Assembly: GCA_937895985.1 (NCBI GenBank)
Contig: CALBKL010000057.1
Location: forward strand, 1-9,965
Reading direction: 5' to 3'
DNA from: an uncultured Solobacterium sp.
GTDB lineage: Bacteria > Bacillota_I > Bacilli_A > Erysipelotrichales > Erysipelotrichaceae
DNA length: 9,965 bases
The stretch's first letter is position 1. Each line of letters opens with the position of its first letter. This document shows, one piece after another, positions 1 through 7,119 of the stretch. The notes under the pieces are model-generated. The model saw only the letters and a list, made by a program, of their open reading frames with translations, searched no databases and was not told the origin of the DNA. The position numbers and the translations under genes were made by a program.

Positions 1-18
1 TGATAATGAGGTATACGC

Positions 19-1518
19 ATGGAAAAATATATTATGTCGATTGACCAAGGAACAACTAGTTCACGAGTGATAATCTTTAATCATGATGCTAAGGTTGTTT
101 CTTCTGCGCAAAAAGAATTTCAACAATACTTTCCTAAACCTGGTTGGGTGGAACATGATGCGAATGAAATCTGGTTATCTGTATTGTCTTGTATGATGCA
201 AAGTATGCTGGATGCTAATATCAAACCAGAACAGATTGAAGGTATTGGCATTACGAATCAACGTGAGACAACGGTTGTATGGGATAAGAAGACAGGCATC
301 CCTGTTTATAAGGCAATCGTTTGGCAATCTCGTCAAACTGCAGAAATCTGTAATCAGTTAAAACAAAATAATCATGCTAGCATGATTCGTGAAAAGACAG
401 GCCTTCAACTTGATCCATATTTCTCTGCAACAAAGATTCGTTGGATTTTGGATCATATTGAAAATGGTCAACAGCGTGCAGAAAGTGGTGAGTTACTTGC
501 GGGTACAATTGATACTTGGTTGATATGGTGTCTTTCTGGAATGAAAGCACATGTGACGGACTACAGTAATGCATCTAGAACAATGTTATTTAATATCTAT
601 GATAAGAAGTGGGATGATGAATTATGCAGTCTTCTGAATATTCCAAAGTGTATGTTACCGGAGGTAAAAGATAGTAGTTGTATTTTTGCATATACTGCTT
701 CTGAGTATTTCTTTGGTAAGCGTGTACCGATTGCTGGCGCTGCCGGTGACCAACAAGCTGCACTATTTGGACAACAGTGCTTCGAGCGTGGCAGCGTAAA
801 AAATACTTATGGTACTGGTTGCTTTATGTTAATGAATACTGGTAATAAACCACATCCAAGTAAGCATGGTCTAGTTACTACGATTGCTTGGGGTTATCAG
901 GGTGAAATTACTTATGCCCTTGAAGGTTCAGTGTTTGTGGCTGGTAGTGCGGTACAGTGGTTACGTGATCAGTTGAAGTTTTTTAAGACGGCAAAAGAGT
1001 CGGAGAAACTTGCTTTGTCTGCAAAGGAAGAACATGAATTAATTGTAGTTCCTGCATTTGTAGGGTTAGGTGCTCCGTATTGGGATAATGATTGTAAGGG
1101 TGCGATGTTTGGTATTACACGTGGTACTAGTAAAGAAGATATGACAAAAGCAACATTAGATTCTATCGCTTATCAAAATCGAGATATCCTAGATGCGATG
1201 AAAGAAGATTCTAGTATTGCAATTCAATCACTACGTGTAGATGGTGGTGCTTCTGCAAATGATTATCTTATGCAGTTTCAAAGTGATATTATGCAATGTG
1301 TAATTGAACGTCCAGAAAATGTTGAATCTACTGCACTTGGTGCAGCGTATCTAGCAGGTCTTGCTGTAGGATATTGGAATAATTTAGAGGAGATAAAGAA
1401 AGAGAGAAACAGTCATATTTTTACACCGTTGATGAAAGTCTCTGATGTAAATGATTTATATAAGCGTTGGCAAAAGGCGGTAAATTGTGCACGGATGTTT
1501 ACAAAAAATGTGGAATAA
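19..1518 (+). CDS. glpK: Glycerol kinase
   Basis: This enzyme phosphorylates glycerol with ATP to give glycerol-3-phosphate in the cytoplasm, feeding glycolysis and lipid synthesis. The 499-residue length is normal for the FGGY sugar-kinase family. The N-terminal phosphate-binding motif [10 protein letters not shown] is at residues 7-16, the substrate region GWVEHD at 42-47, and the catalytic Asp is D244 in [10 protein letters not shown]. The C-terminal ATPase-fold motif [10 protein letters not shown] is also present. The start is preceded by a modest AGGT ribosome site. The notable oddity is residue 230. Firmicutes GlpK proteins normally have a His here (His230 in Bacillus, His232 in Enterococcus) that PTS HPr phosphorylates to activate the enzyme. 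Here the local sequence is SEYFFGK, with Tyr. No glpF or glpO is visible next to it. The rimP promoter lies just downstream and I see no terminator between the two genes. Family assignment is very secure. Confidence 0.97.
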   Translation: MEKYIMSIDQGTTSSRVIIFNHDAKVVSSAQKEFQQYFPKPGWVEHDANEIWLSVLSCMMQSMLDANIKPEQIEGIGITNQRETTVVWDKKTGIPVYKAIVWQSRQTAEICNQLKQNNHASMIREKTGLQLDPYFSATKIRWILDHIENGQQRAESGELLAGTIDTWLIWCLSGMKAHVTDYSNASRTMLFNIYDKKWDDELCSLLNIPKCMLPEVKDSSCIFAYTASEYFFGKRVPIAGAAGDQQAALFGQQCFERGSVKNTYGTGCFMLMNTGNKPHPSKHGLVTTIAWGYQGEITYALEGSVFVAGSAVQWLRDQLKFFKTAKESEKLALSAKEEHELIVVPAFVGLGAPYWDNDCKGAMFGITRGTSKEDMTKATLDSIAYQNRDILDAMKEDSSIAIQSLRVDGGASANDYLMQFQSDIMQCVIERPENVESTALGAAYLAGLAVGYWNNLEEIKKERNSHIFTPLMKVSDVNDLYKRWQKAVNCARMFTKNVE

Positions 1519-1542
1519 TCTTATTCTATAGAGGAATTGTGC

Positions 1543-1571
1543 TTGAAAATCCCTTTAAAATGGGGTATATT
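1543..1571 (+). promoter_or_regulatory. Vegetative promoter of the rimP-nusA-infB operon
   Basis: A -35 box TTGAAA (1543-1548) and a -10 box TATATT (1566-1571) each match the housekeeping-sigma consensus at five of six positions. They are separated by the ideal 17 bp. Transcription would begin near 1577-1579, about 45 bases upstream of the rimP start and just before a stem-loop. The promoter lies in the short gap after glpK, so the translation operon can be transcribed independently of glpK. Confidence 0.8.
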
Positions 1572-1582
1572 GTAAGCGAAAT

Positions 1583-1604
1583 AAGGAGAGCGGAAGCTCT
1601 CCTT
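1583..1604 (+). promoter_or_regulatory. 5'-terminal stem-loop in the rimP leader
   Basis: AAGGAGAGC (1583-1591) pairs perfectly with GCTCTCCTT (1596-1604) across a GGAA loop. This gives a 9-bp stem capped by a GNRA-type tetraloop. A G-U and an A-U pair can extend it outward. No T-run follows, so it is not a standard terminator. It would begin within a few nucleotides of the predicted transcript 5' end and finish about 11 nt before the rimP ribosome site. Plausible roles are protecting the 5' end from RNases or acting as a binding site for feedback control; both are inference. Confidence 0.6.
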
Positions 1605-1623
1605 GTGTTATGTCTGGAGGCAT

Positions 1624-2085
1624 ATGGAAAACATTGATAAATTGACCGAATTATTTCAGCCAGTATTTGACGAATGCCACGTTCGACTTTACGAAATTGT
1701 TTGGCTTGGTAATGAGAAGACATTACAGGTCGCAATTGACAATGATGCACATGCGATTGACTTAGATATATGTGCAGAAGTGAGTGAAAAGCTTGGTGTA
1801 GTCTTGGACAAGTATGATCCAATCAAAGAAGAGTATAGCTTGGAAGTCTGTAGCCCTGGTGCAGAGCGAGAGATTAAGGATTATGCTGAGTTTGAACAGT
1901 TAGTAGATGAATACATCTATGTACAACTCAAGGAACCATTTAAGAAGATGGTAGAGATTACTGGATTTGTTCGTGCTGCTAGTGCTGAAGCGATTGAATT
2001 AGAGTATCGTGATAAAGCGGTAAAACGTACTGCAACGATTGAAAAGAACAATATTTGTTTTGCTAGATTAGCAATTAAATTATAA
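1624..2085 (+). CDS. rimP: Ribosome maturation factor RimP
   Basis: RimP binds the nascent 30S subunit and helps its maturation. The 153 residues match the usual family length. An N-terminal alpha/beta domain covers roughly residues 1-80 and ends in the family motif YSLEVCSPG (71-79). A C-terminal SH3-like beta domain covers roughly 85-153. The usual GLDR after SPG is GAER here. I chose ATG 1624 because TCTGGAGG ends only three bases before it and it begins the conserved MENIDKL helix. An upstream in-frame TTG at 1603 would lie inside the leader stem-loop. The ribosome-site spacing is unusually tight. The gene is first in the operon and is followed after nine bases by nusA, the standard bacterial order. 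Confidence 0.93.
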   Translation: MENIDKLTELFQPVFDECHVRLYEIVWLGNEKTLQVAIDNDAHAIDLDICAEVSEKLGVVLDKYDPIKEEYSLEVCSPGAEREIKDYAEFEQLVDEYIYVQLKEPFKKMVEITGFVRAASAEAIELEYRDKAVKRTATIEKNNICFARLAIKL

Positions 2086-2094
2086 GGAGAAATC

Positions 2095-3840
2095 ATGGAG
2101 ATTAAATACACACAACTTCTAAATGCGATTCGCGGTGTGGAAGATGACAAGAATGTGCCTGAGAATATCGTATTAGAGGCATTAACAGAAGCTGTAGCGA
2201 AAGCATTTAAGAAAGATTCTGAATTACAGGATATTGAAGTAAAGGCAGAAATCAATAAGAAGAGTAAGACGATTGATATCTACCAGTACTATAACGTTGT
2301 TGAAGAAGTAGAAGATGATGAATTAGAAATCTCATTAGAAGATGCTAAGAAATTAGATTCTAACGCAGAGTTAGGTGGACAGGTTCGTGAGAAGAAGGAA
2401 ATCACGTCGATGTCACGTGCTGCTGCATCTTTAGCTAAGAACGTATTCCGTCAAAAGATTCGTGAAGCTGAAAAGGTTGCAGTATACAACGAATATATTG
2501 ATCAAAAGGATGAGATGGTTATCGGTACTGTTGAATCTGTTAAGGATAAGTTCACTTTAATTAGTTTAGGGAAGACAGTAGCTTTACTTTCTAAATCTGC
2601 TGAAATTCCTCATGAGAAACTAACAGAAGGACAGAGTATTCGTGTTGTAATTACTGATGTACAAAAAGAAACAAAGGGTTCACAGGTATTAGTATCACGT
2701 GCTGATGCGACTCTTGTTAAGCGTTTATTTGAAAAGGAAGTTCCTGAAATTTATCAGGGTGTTGTTGAAATCAAATCTATCGCTCGTGAAGCTGGTGAAA
2801 GAACAAAGATGGCTGTTCTCTCACACAATCCTGATGTAGATCCAATTGGTTCATGTATTGGTCCTCGTGGTTCTCGTGTTCAAAAGATTATCGATGAACT
2901 ACATGGTGAGAAGATTGATATCTTCCAATGGAATGATGATGTAACTGAACTTGTTAAGAATGCTTTAGCACCTGCAGAAATTATCTCTGTTCTTCCAGGA
3001 CAAGATGATAATAGCTTACTTGTTGTCGTTAGCGAAGATCAATTATCTTTAGCTATCGGTAAGCGTGGTAAGAATGCGCGTCTAGCTGTTAAGTTAACAG
3101 GTCGTAAGATTGATATTAAGACTCGTCAAGAACTAGAAGATATGGGCAAGGATTATGATGAATTACTCGCTCAGGCTGAAGTAATGAAGCAAAAGTTAGC
3201 TGAACAAGCAAAGGCTAAGAATGTTGAACGCCAAAAGGCTGCTGCTAAGGAAGAAGAAGAAAAGAGACTTGCAGCGATTGCTAAGTTTAGAGCTGAAAAT
3301 CCTGATGCGATTGTTGATGAAGATGAAGACTACATTCCAGAAGAAATGATGGAAAGAGTAAACGATACAATTATCGATGAGATTTCTAATCAACCAGATG
3401 AAGAAGAACATCAAGAAGCACCTGTTGAAGAACCTGTGGTTGAAGTGGTCGAAGAGACAGTTGAAGAGGAGAAGCCAGTTGTAGTTGAAAAGACTGCAGA
3501 AGAAAAAGAAGCTTCTCGTAAGCATGCGGACTTAGAGGAACTAGCTAAGAAGGCTACTTATGTTTCACACTTTGAAAAACTTGTTGATTCTTCTAAGCCT
3601 AAGAATACAGATTCTAAGTACAAGAAGAAAAAGAAGAAGGAAGAAGAAGAGTACAAGGTTAGAAACAAGGATCTTGAAGAACAAATCAAGAAGAACTTGC
3701 TTGTTGCTGATAACCGTCCTATCTATAGTGAAGAAGAGTTGGCTGAAATTGAAGCTCAACAGGAATCTGAAGCAGAGAAGGAGTATGACATCGACTACGA
3801 TGAGTATGAAGAATACTACGATGACGATGAAAACATGTAA
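2095..3840 (+). CDS. nusA: Transcription termination/antitermination factor NusA with long charged tail
   Basis: NusA binds RNA polymerase and nascent RNA and modulates pausing, termination and antitermination. The order is an N-terminal polymerase-binding domain (about 1-128), an S1 domain (about 138-202), KH1 with GPRG at 256-259, and KH2 with GKRG at 322-325 in LAIGKRGKNARLA. The conserved core ends near residue 345. About 237 further residues follow, whereas Bacillus-type NusA stops at about 370 in total. This tail holds a Lys/Ala/Glu-rich probable coiled coil (about 352-400), Glu/Val-rich acidic stretches, a Lys run flanked by Glu near 503-515, and a very acidic Asp/Tyr end. The ribosome site TAAGGAGA overlaps the rimP stop. 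The tail may functionally resemble the acidic repeats of proteobacterial NusA, but I see no sequence likeness and that is inference. The core assignment is certain. Confidence 0.97.
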   Translation: MEIKYTQLLNAIRGVEDDKNVPENIVLEALTEAVAKAFKKDSELQDIEVKAEINKKSKTIDIYQYYNVVEEVEDDELEISLEDAKKLDSNAELGGQVREKKEITSMSRAAASLAKNVFRQKIREAEKVAVYNEYIDQKDEMVIGTVESVKDKFTLISLGKTVALLSKSAEIPHEKLTEGQSIRVVITDVQKETKGSQVLVSRADATLVKRLFEKEVPEIYQGVVEIKSIAREAGERTKMAVLSHNPDVDPIGSCIGPRGSRVQKIIDELHGEKIDIFQWNDDVTELVKNALAPAEIISVLPGQDDNSLLVVVSEDQLSLAIGKRGKNARLAVKLTGRKIDIKTRQELEDMGKDYDELLAQAEVMKQKLAEQAKAKNVERQKAAAKEEEEKRLAAIAKFRAENPDAIVDEDEDYIPEEMMERVNDTIIDEISNQPDEEEHQEAPVEEPVVEVVEETVEEEKPVVVEKTAEEKEASRKHADLEELAKKATYVSHFEKLVDSSKPKNTDSKYKKKKKKEEEEYKVRNKDLEEQIKKNLLVADNRPIYSEEELAEIEAQQESEAEKEYDIDYDEYEEYYDDDENM

Positions 3841-3842
3841 GC

Positions 3843-4100
3843 ATGCCTAAGAAAATTCCAATGCGTAAATGTGTAGCAACCGGAGAACAACTCCCTAAAA
3901 AGGAGTTACTCCGTGTTGTTAGAACACCAGAAGGTACATTAGCTGTTGATACAACAGGTAGAACAAATGGCCATGGTGCATATTTAAAGAAAGACTTAGC
4001 AGTCATTGAAATTGCTAAGAAGAATAATGCTTTAGCAAAAGCATTATCACAAAAGATTCCAGATGAATTCTGGGATGAAATTGCGAAAGCGATGAAGTAG
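3843..4100 (+). CDS. rnpM: YlxR family RNA-binding protein (RNase P modulator RnpM)
   Basis: This is a small RNA-binding protein of the YlxR family. Members have been reported to bind the RNase P RNA and modulate tRNA processing in Firmicutes. The 85 residues contain the family signature: RKCVATGEQLPKKELLRVVR (8-27), the TGRTNGHGAYL turn and a Lys-rich C-terminal helix. The usual GRGAY is GHGAY here, an Arg-to-His change in a conserved loop. Only one Cys is present in the N-terminal motif, as in many Lactobacillales homologues. The start lies two bases after the nusA stop and no GGAGG-like ribosome site precedes it, so translation probably depends on coupling with nusA. It sits in its usual position between nusA and infB. 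Confidence 0.92.
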   Translation: MPKKIPMRKCVATGEQLPKKELLRVVRTPEGTLAVDTTGRTNGHGAYLKKDLAVIEIAKKNNALAKALSQKIPDEFWDEIAKAMK

Positions 4101-4183
4101 TGGTATCCATTTTGAAAGGAAGGGATGTTACCGATACAGTATTTCGAGATGCAAATCTCAAACAAAGAAAGAGAGGTACATAA
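4101..4183 (+). other. Spacer upstream of infB, with small hairpin and internal ribosome-site-like motif
   Basis: This 83-base gap occupies the place where ylxQ, an L7Ae-like gene, usually lies; it is far too short to hold it. It contains a 5-bp stem GAGAT/ATCTC with a GCAA tetraloop (4146-4159). It also contains AAAGGAAGGG directly before an ATG at 4125, which opens a 58-codon frame that ends inside infB. The true infB ribosome site GAGAGGT lies at 4171-4177. I cannot say whether the hairpin or the small frame is functional. Confidence 0.35.
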
Positions 4184-6055
4184 ATGCCAGTTCCAACAAA
4201 ACGCAAACCTGCAAATAAGAAGAATGTTTCCAACAATCGTAACAATACGAAGAAAAAACCATTTAACAAGAATGAGAATCATCAATCTAAACAACCAGTA
4301 GAGATTACAGAGATTACATTCACTGATGGTATTACAGTTGGTGAATTAGCAGATAAATTAAATCGTCAATCAAGTGAGCTCATCAAAGCATTGTTTATGG
4401 AAGGTAAGATGGTTACTATCAACAGTGCACTTGAAGATGAAATGGTTGAACTTGTATGCATGAATTACAATATTGAAGCCGTTAAGGTGAAAGAAAGAGA
4501 AGCAGATAGCTTGGAAGATGAAGAACAAGATTCTGCTGAAGACTTACAGGAACGTCCACCTGTTGTTACAATCATGGGTCACGTAGACCATGGTAAGACA
4601 ACATTATTGGATACAATCCGTCGTTCTAAGGTAGCTGCTGGCGAAGCTGGTGGTATTACACAGGCAATCGGTGCGTACCAGGTTACAGTTAATGGACGTA
4701 AGGTTACTTTCTTAGATACTCCAGGACACGAAGCATTTACTGCTATGCGTGCACGTGGTGCTAGTGTGACTGACTTAGCTGTTATTGTTGTTGCGGCTGA
4801 TGATGGTGTTATGCCTCAGACACGCGAGGCAATTGACCATGCAAAGGCTGCTGGTGTTCCAATTATTGTTGCTGTAAATAAGATGGATAAGCCAGATGCA
4901 AATCCTGACCACGTTAAGTCTGAAATGGCTGAACTTGGAATCATGCCTGAAGAATGGGGTGGCGATACTATCTTTGTCAATACCAGTGCAAAAAAGGGTG
5001 ATGGTATTGATGAATTATTAGAAACTATTTTAATTGTTTCTGATGTTAAGGAATTAAAGGCTAACCCTAACCGTACAGCAACTGGTACAGTTGTTGAAGC
5101 AAAACTCGATAAGGGTAGAGGTCCAGTTGCGACTTTACTTGTACAGAATGGTACATTACGACATGGAGATCCAGTTGTAGTAGGTACATGTTTCGGTAAA
5201 GTACGTCGTATGACAGATGAAAATGGAAACGAACTAAAGACAGCAGGTCCATCACGTCCAGTAGAGATTATTGGTCTAAATGATGTACCAGAAGCTGGTG
5301 ATATCTTCCGTTCTTATGAGAATGAAAAGGAAGCACGAGCAGTTGCGGATAGACGTAAGCGTCGTAAGATTGATGCAGATCGTCGCAAGACAAGTGCAAT
5401 GAGCTTAGAAGACTTATCATCACAGATTGAATCTGGTGATTTAAAGGAAATTCCAGTTATCATCAAGGCGGATGTACAAGGTTCTGCAGAAGCTGTTAAG
5501 TCCTCTATGGAGAAGTTAGATGTATCTGGTGTACGTGTGAATGTTATTCACGCTACAGCTGGTGCTATTACAGAATCTGATATCATGCTTGCTAGTGCAT
5601 CGAATGCAATGATTATTGGTTTCTCTGTTCGCCCTGATGCAAATATTCGTAAGAAGGCTGAAGAAGCTGGCGTACAAATTCGTTTGCATGACATCATCTA
5701 TAAGGCAACAGAAGAAATGGAACTTGCGATGAAGGGTATGCTTGAGCCAGTATACAAGGAAGTTGTTATTGGACAGGCAGAGATTCGTGAAACATATAAG
5801 GCTTCTAAGATTGGTACAATCGCTGGCTGTATGGTTACAGATGGTAAGCTTGTTTCCCGTTGCAATATCCGCCTCATTCGTGATGGTATCGTTATTTATA
5901 CTGGTAAACTTGCATCCCTTAAGAGATTTAAAGACGATGCCAAGGAAGTACTATCTGGATTTGATTGTGGTCTAACGATTGAGAACTATAACGATGTTAA
6001 GATTGGCGATACAATCGAAGCATACGAAGATCGTGAAGTACCATTAGAAGGATAA
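4184..6055 (+). CDS. infB: Translation initiation factor IF-2
   Basis: This GTPase brings formyl-Met initiator tRNA to the 30S subunit and promotes 50S joining. The 623 residues start with a short Lys/Asn-rich tail (1-37) and an IF2 N-terminal domain (about 43-93), then an acidic linker. The G domain has G1 GHVDHGKT (132-139), G2 GGITQ (156-160), G3 DTPGH (178-182), G4 NKMD (232-235) and G5 TSAK (267-270), all intact. The beta-barrel, linker and C-terminal initiator-tRNA-binding domains follow. It is shorter than Bacillus IF-2 because the disordered N-terminal region is reduced. ATG 4184 is the earliest possible start, since TAA is the codon directly before it; GAGAGGT lies seven to thirteen bases upstream. 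Downstream rbfA begins three bases after its stop. Confidence 0.97.
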   Translation: MPVPTKRKPANKKNVSNNRNNTKKKPFNKNENHQSKQPVEITEITFTDGITVGELADKLNRQSSELIKALFMEGKMVTINSALEDEMVELVCMNYNIEAVKVKEREADSLEDEEQDSAEDLQERPPVVTIMGHVDHGKTTLLDTIRRSKVAAGEAGGITQAIGAYQVTVNGRKVTFLDTPGHEAFTAMRARGASVTDLAVIVVAADDGVMPQTREAIDHAKAAGVPIIVAVNKMDKPDANPDHVKSEMAELGIMPEEWGGDTIFVNTSAKKGDGIDELLETILIVSDVKELKANPNRTATGTVVEAKLDKGRGPVATLLVQNGTLRHGDPVVVGTCFGKVRRMTDENGNELKTAGPSRPVEIIGLNDVPEAGDIFRSYENEKEARAVADRRKRRKIDADRRKTSAMSLEDLSSQIESGDLKEIPVIIKADVQGSAEAVKSSMEKLDVSGVRVNVIHATAGAITESDIMLASASNAMIIGFSVRPDANIRKKAEEAGVQIRLHDIIYKATEEMELAMKGMLEPVYKEVVIGQAEIRETYKASKIGTIAGCMVTDGKLVSRCNIRLIRDGIVIYTGKLASLKRFKDDAKEVLSGFDCGLTIENYNDVKIGDTIEAYEDREVPLEG

Positions 6056-6058
6056 AGT

Positions 6059-6421
6059 ATGGTAAGTGTAAAACAAAAAAGACTAGAAGGAATTATTCGT
6101 AAGAATATTTCTGAAATTATCCAGTTTGGTGTAAAAGATCCTGATGTTGGATTTGTTACAATTACGGATGTTCAGGTTTCAAATGACCATAGTTATGCGA
6201 AGGTGTTTGTAACATTCTTAGGACAGAATCCGCGTATGCAAGCTGGTTTACGTGCATTGAACCGTGCTGCAGGATTTATCCGTTCAGAACTTTCCAAGCG
6301 TATGACAATTCGTCGTGTGCCTGAGTTAAGTTTTGTTATCGATGAAACAGAGATGAATGGTCGTCACATTGATGAAATCATTGCTCGTATTCATCAAGAA
6401 GAAAAGAAAGAGTCTGAATAG
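6059..6421 (+). CDS. rbfA: 30S ribosome-binding factor RbfA
   Basis: RbfA is a KH-fold protein that binds immature 30S subunits and acts in 16S rRNA 5'-end processing and late assembly. The 120 residues carry the family pattern: the N-terminal helix with LEGIIRKNISEII (9-21), the strand DPDVGFVTITDVQVSNDHSYAKVFV, and the C-terminal LNRAAGFIRSELSKRMTIRR region before PELSFVID. The ribosome site AGAAGGA lies inside the end of infB and the start is three bases after the infB stop, indicating coupling. It is the last gene of the operon. The truB and ribF genes that often follow are replaced by a terminator and a secretion locus, and ylxP, often between infB and rbfA, is absent. Confidence 0.95.
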   Translation: MVSVKQKRLEGIIRKNISEIIQFGVKDPDVGFVTITDVQVSNDHSYAKVFVTFLGQNPRMQAGLRALNRAAGFIRSELSKRMTIRRVPELSFVIDETEMNGRHIDEIIARIHQEEKKESE

Positions 6422-6427
6422 TTTATG

Positions 6428-6460
6428 AAGCAGAAGGGAAATCTTCTGCTTTTTTCTTTT
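6428..6460 (+). terminator. Intrinsic terminator after rbfA
   Basis: AAGCAGAAG (6428-6436) pairs perfectly with CTTCTGCTT (6443-6451). A further G-U pair closes a GAAA tetraloop. The stem runs straight into an 11-base, nearly pure T tract ending at 6460. It begins seven bases after the rbfA stop and cleanly separates the translation operon from the secretion genes downstream. Confidence 0.92.
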
Positions 6461-6473
6461 AGGGAAAGATATG

Positions 6474-6499
6474 TTTCACTGTCTATATAGAAAGTGAAA
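6474..6499 (+). promoter_or_regulatory. 26-bp near-perfect palindrome, candidate operator of the type VII locus
   Basis: TTTCACT (6474-6480) and AGTGAAA (6493-6499) are perfect inverted arms, and the centre TCTATATAGA (6482-6491) is itself a palindrome on the same axis. Twelve of 13 half-site positions match; only 6481/6492 break symmetry. The right arm touches the AAAGGAGG ribosome site (6497-6504) of the first WXG100 gene. I see no convincing -35/-10 pair in 6461-6508; TATGTT at 6470-6475 or the central TATATA are possible -10 boxes without good partners. This suggests a dimeric repressor or activator site, or an RNA hairpin beside the ribosome site. No known operator was recognised. Confidence 0.5.
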
Positions 6500-6508
6500 G
6501 GAGGTACT

Positions 6509-6808
6509 ATGAGAAAGATTACCGTAGAACCAATGCAATTAGAAGCGTGTGCAATGCGTATGGAGGAACGTAATTCGTCCTATCTTAAGAATGTTGCGAC
6601 TTTATTCTCTGCTGTAGATGCGATGAATGCAGGTTGGCAAGGAAAAGATAATCTTGCATTTACAACAAAACTTTCTGCATTACAAGCTGACTTTAAACAA
6701 CTATCTATTTTATGTACGGAGTATATTGAGTTTTTGCGTAATAGCGCACGTAGCTATCGTAACACGCAAGATGAATTAACAAGTCAAGCAGGCATGCTAG
6801 GAATGTAA
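6509..6808 (+). CDS. WXG100 family type VII secretion substrate (first of pair)
   Basis: This 99-residue all-helical protein belongs to the WXG100 (ESAT-6-like) family: small helical hairpins exported by the EssC ATPase, often as dimers. The family turn GWQG is at residues 42-45 (W43, G45), between two long amphipathic helices. There is no signal peptide or membrane segment. The C-terminal tail reads SYRNTQDE. The Tyr is followed by Gln, not an acidic residue, at +4, so the standard YxxxD/E export motif is not intact. ATG 6509 was chosen because AAAGGAGG lies four to twelve bases upstream; an in-frame GTG at 6494 would use the ribosome site as coding sequence. The second WXG100 gene follows after 11 bases. 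The function, structural partner or effector, cannot be read from the sequence. Confidence 0.88.
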   Translation: MRKITVEPMQLEACAMRMEERNSSYLKNVATLFSAVDAMNAGWQGKDNLAFTTKLSALQADFKQLSILCTEYIEFLRNSARSYRNTQDELTSQAGMLGM

Positions 6809-6819
6809 AGGAGGAAAAA

Positions 6820-7119
6820 ATGAGTAATATTCAAATTTCGTTAGCTGAAGTAAGTGATACAGCAGCCAAACTACGTTCAACGAATCAAATGATGTATGAT
6901 GATTTAACTGCAATGCAAAAAGAAATAACATCATTAAATGGTACTTGGGTTTCTGATGGTGGTGAGGAGATTCGAAATCGTTTCCAATTATTTGCAAATC
7001 GTTTCGAGAAGTATCGTGTACTCATTGATGCGTATGCAAAGTTTTTAGATACTACAGTTTCTAGTTATGATTCATTAGAAACAACAATTACAGGAAATGC
7101 ATCCGGTATTCAGTATTAG
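6820..7119 (+). CDS. WXG100 family type VII secretion substrate (second of pair)
   Basis: A second 99-residue helical-hairpin protein, weakly similar at best to its neighbour but with the same length and the Trp at the same position, W43. The turn reads TWVSDGG, so the usual Gly two residues after Trp is Ser. The C-terminal tail has Y83-DSL-E87 in SSYDSLETT, an intact YxxxE type VII export motif. No signal peptide or membrane segment is present. A strong AAGGAGG ribosome site overlaps the previous stop, five bases before the ATG. The 3' end overlaps the lipoprotein gene by 23 bp. It most likely forms a heterodimer with the upstream protein, since each carries one half of the composite secretion signal; that is inference. 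Confidence 0.88.
   Translation: MSNIQISLAEVSDTAAKLRSTNQMMYDDLTAMQKEITSLNGTWVSDGGEEIRNRFQLFANRFEKYRVLIDAYAKFLDTTVSSYDSLETTITGNASGIQY

Noticed and set aside
1571..1584. A cre-like (CcpA operator) sequence, TGTAAGCGAAATAA, over the rimP transcript start
   Set aside because: It departs from the cre consensus at two key positions in the second half-site and lies at an operon not usually under carbon control, so it is probably chance.
1519..1604. Terminator for glpK
   Set aside because: The only strong hairpin in the gap (1583-1604) has no T-run and lies downstream of the rimP promoter; the CCC/GGGG pairing at 1551-1565 is too weak.
1603..1623. Upstream TTG start for rimP
   Set aside because: TTG 1603 falls within the leader hairpin and has no ribosome site of its own, and the extra residues are not part of the RimP family; GGAGG serves ATG 1624.
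3613..3660. Purine-rich AAG/AAA/GAA run in nusA as a programmed slippage site
   Set aside because: The run is mostly AAG and GAA codons with no heptameric slippery motif and no obvious downstream structure, and the frame continues normally to the expected end.
3560..3850. Lys/Arg-rich 96-codon frame overlapping the end of nusA on the same strand
   Set aside because: It is a frame shadow of the Lys/Glu-rich NusA tail, with biased composition and no ribosome site.
3719..4294. 191-codon antisense frame across nusA, ylxR and infB
   Set aside because: Opposite-strand shadow spanning three solid genes; no ribosome site or domain seen and implausible Cys/Phe-rich composition.
6494..6508. GTG 6494 as start of the first WXG100 gene
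   Set aside because: It would turn the AAAGGAGG ribosome site into coding sequence and begin inside the palindrome; ATG 6509 has ideal spacing and gives the usual family length.
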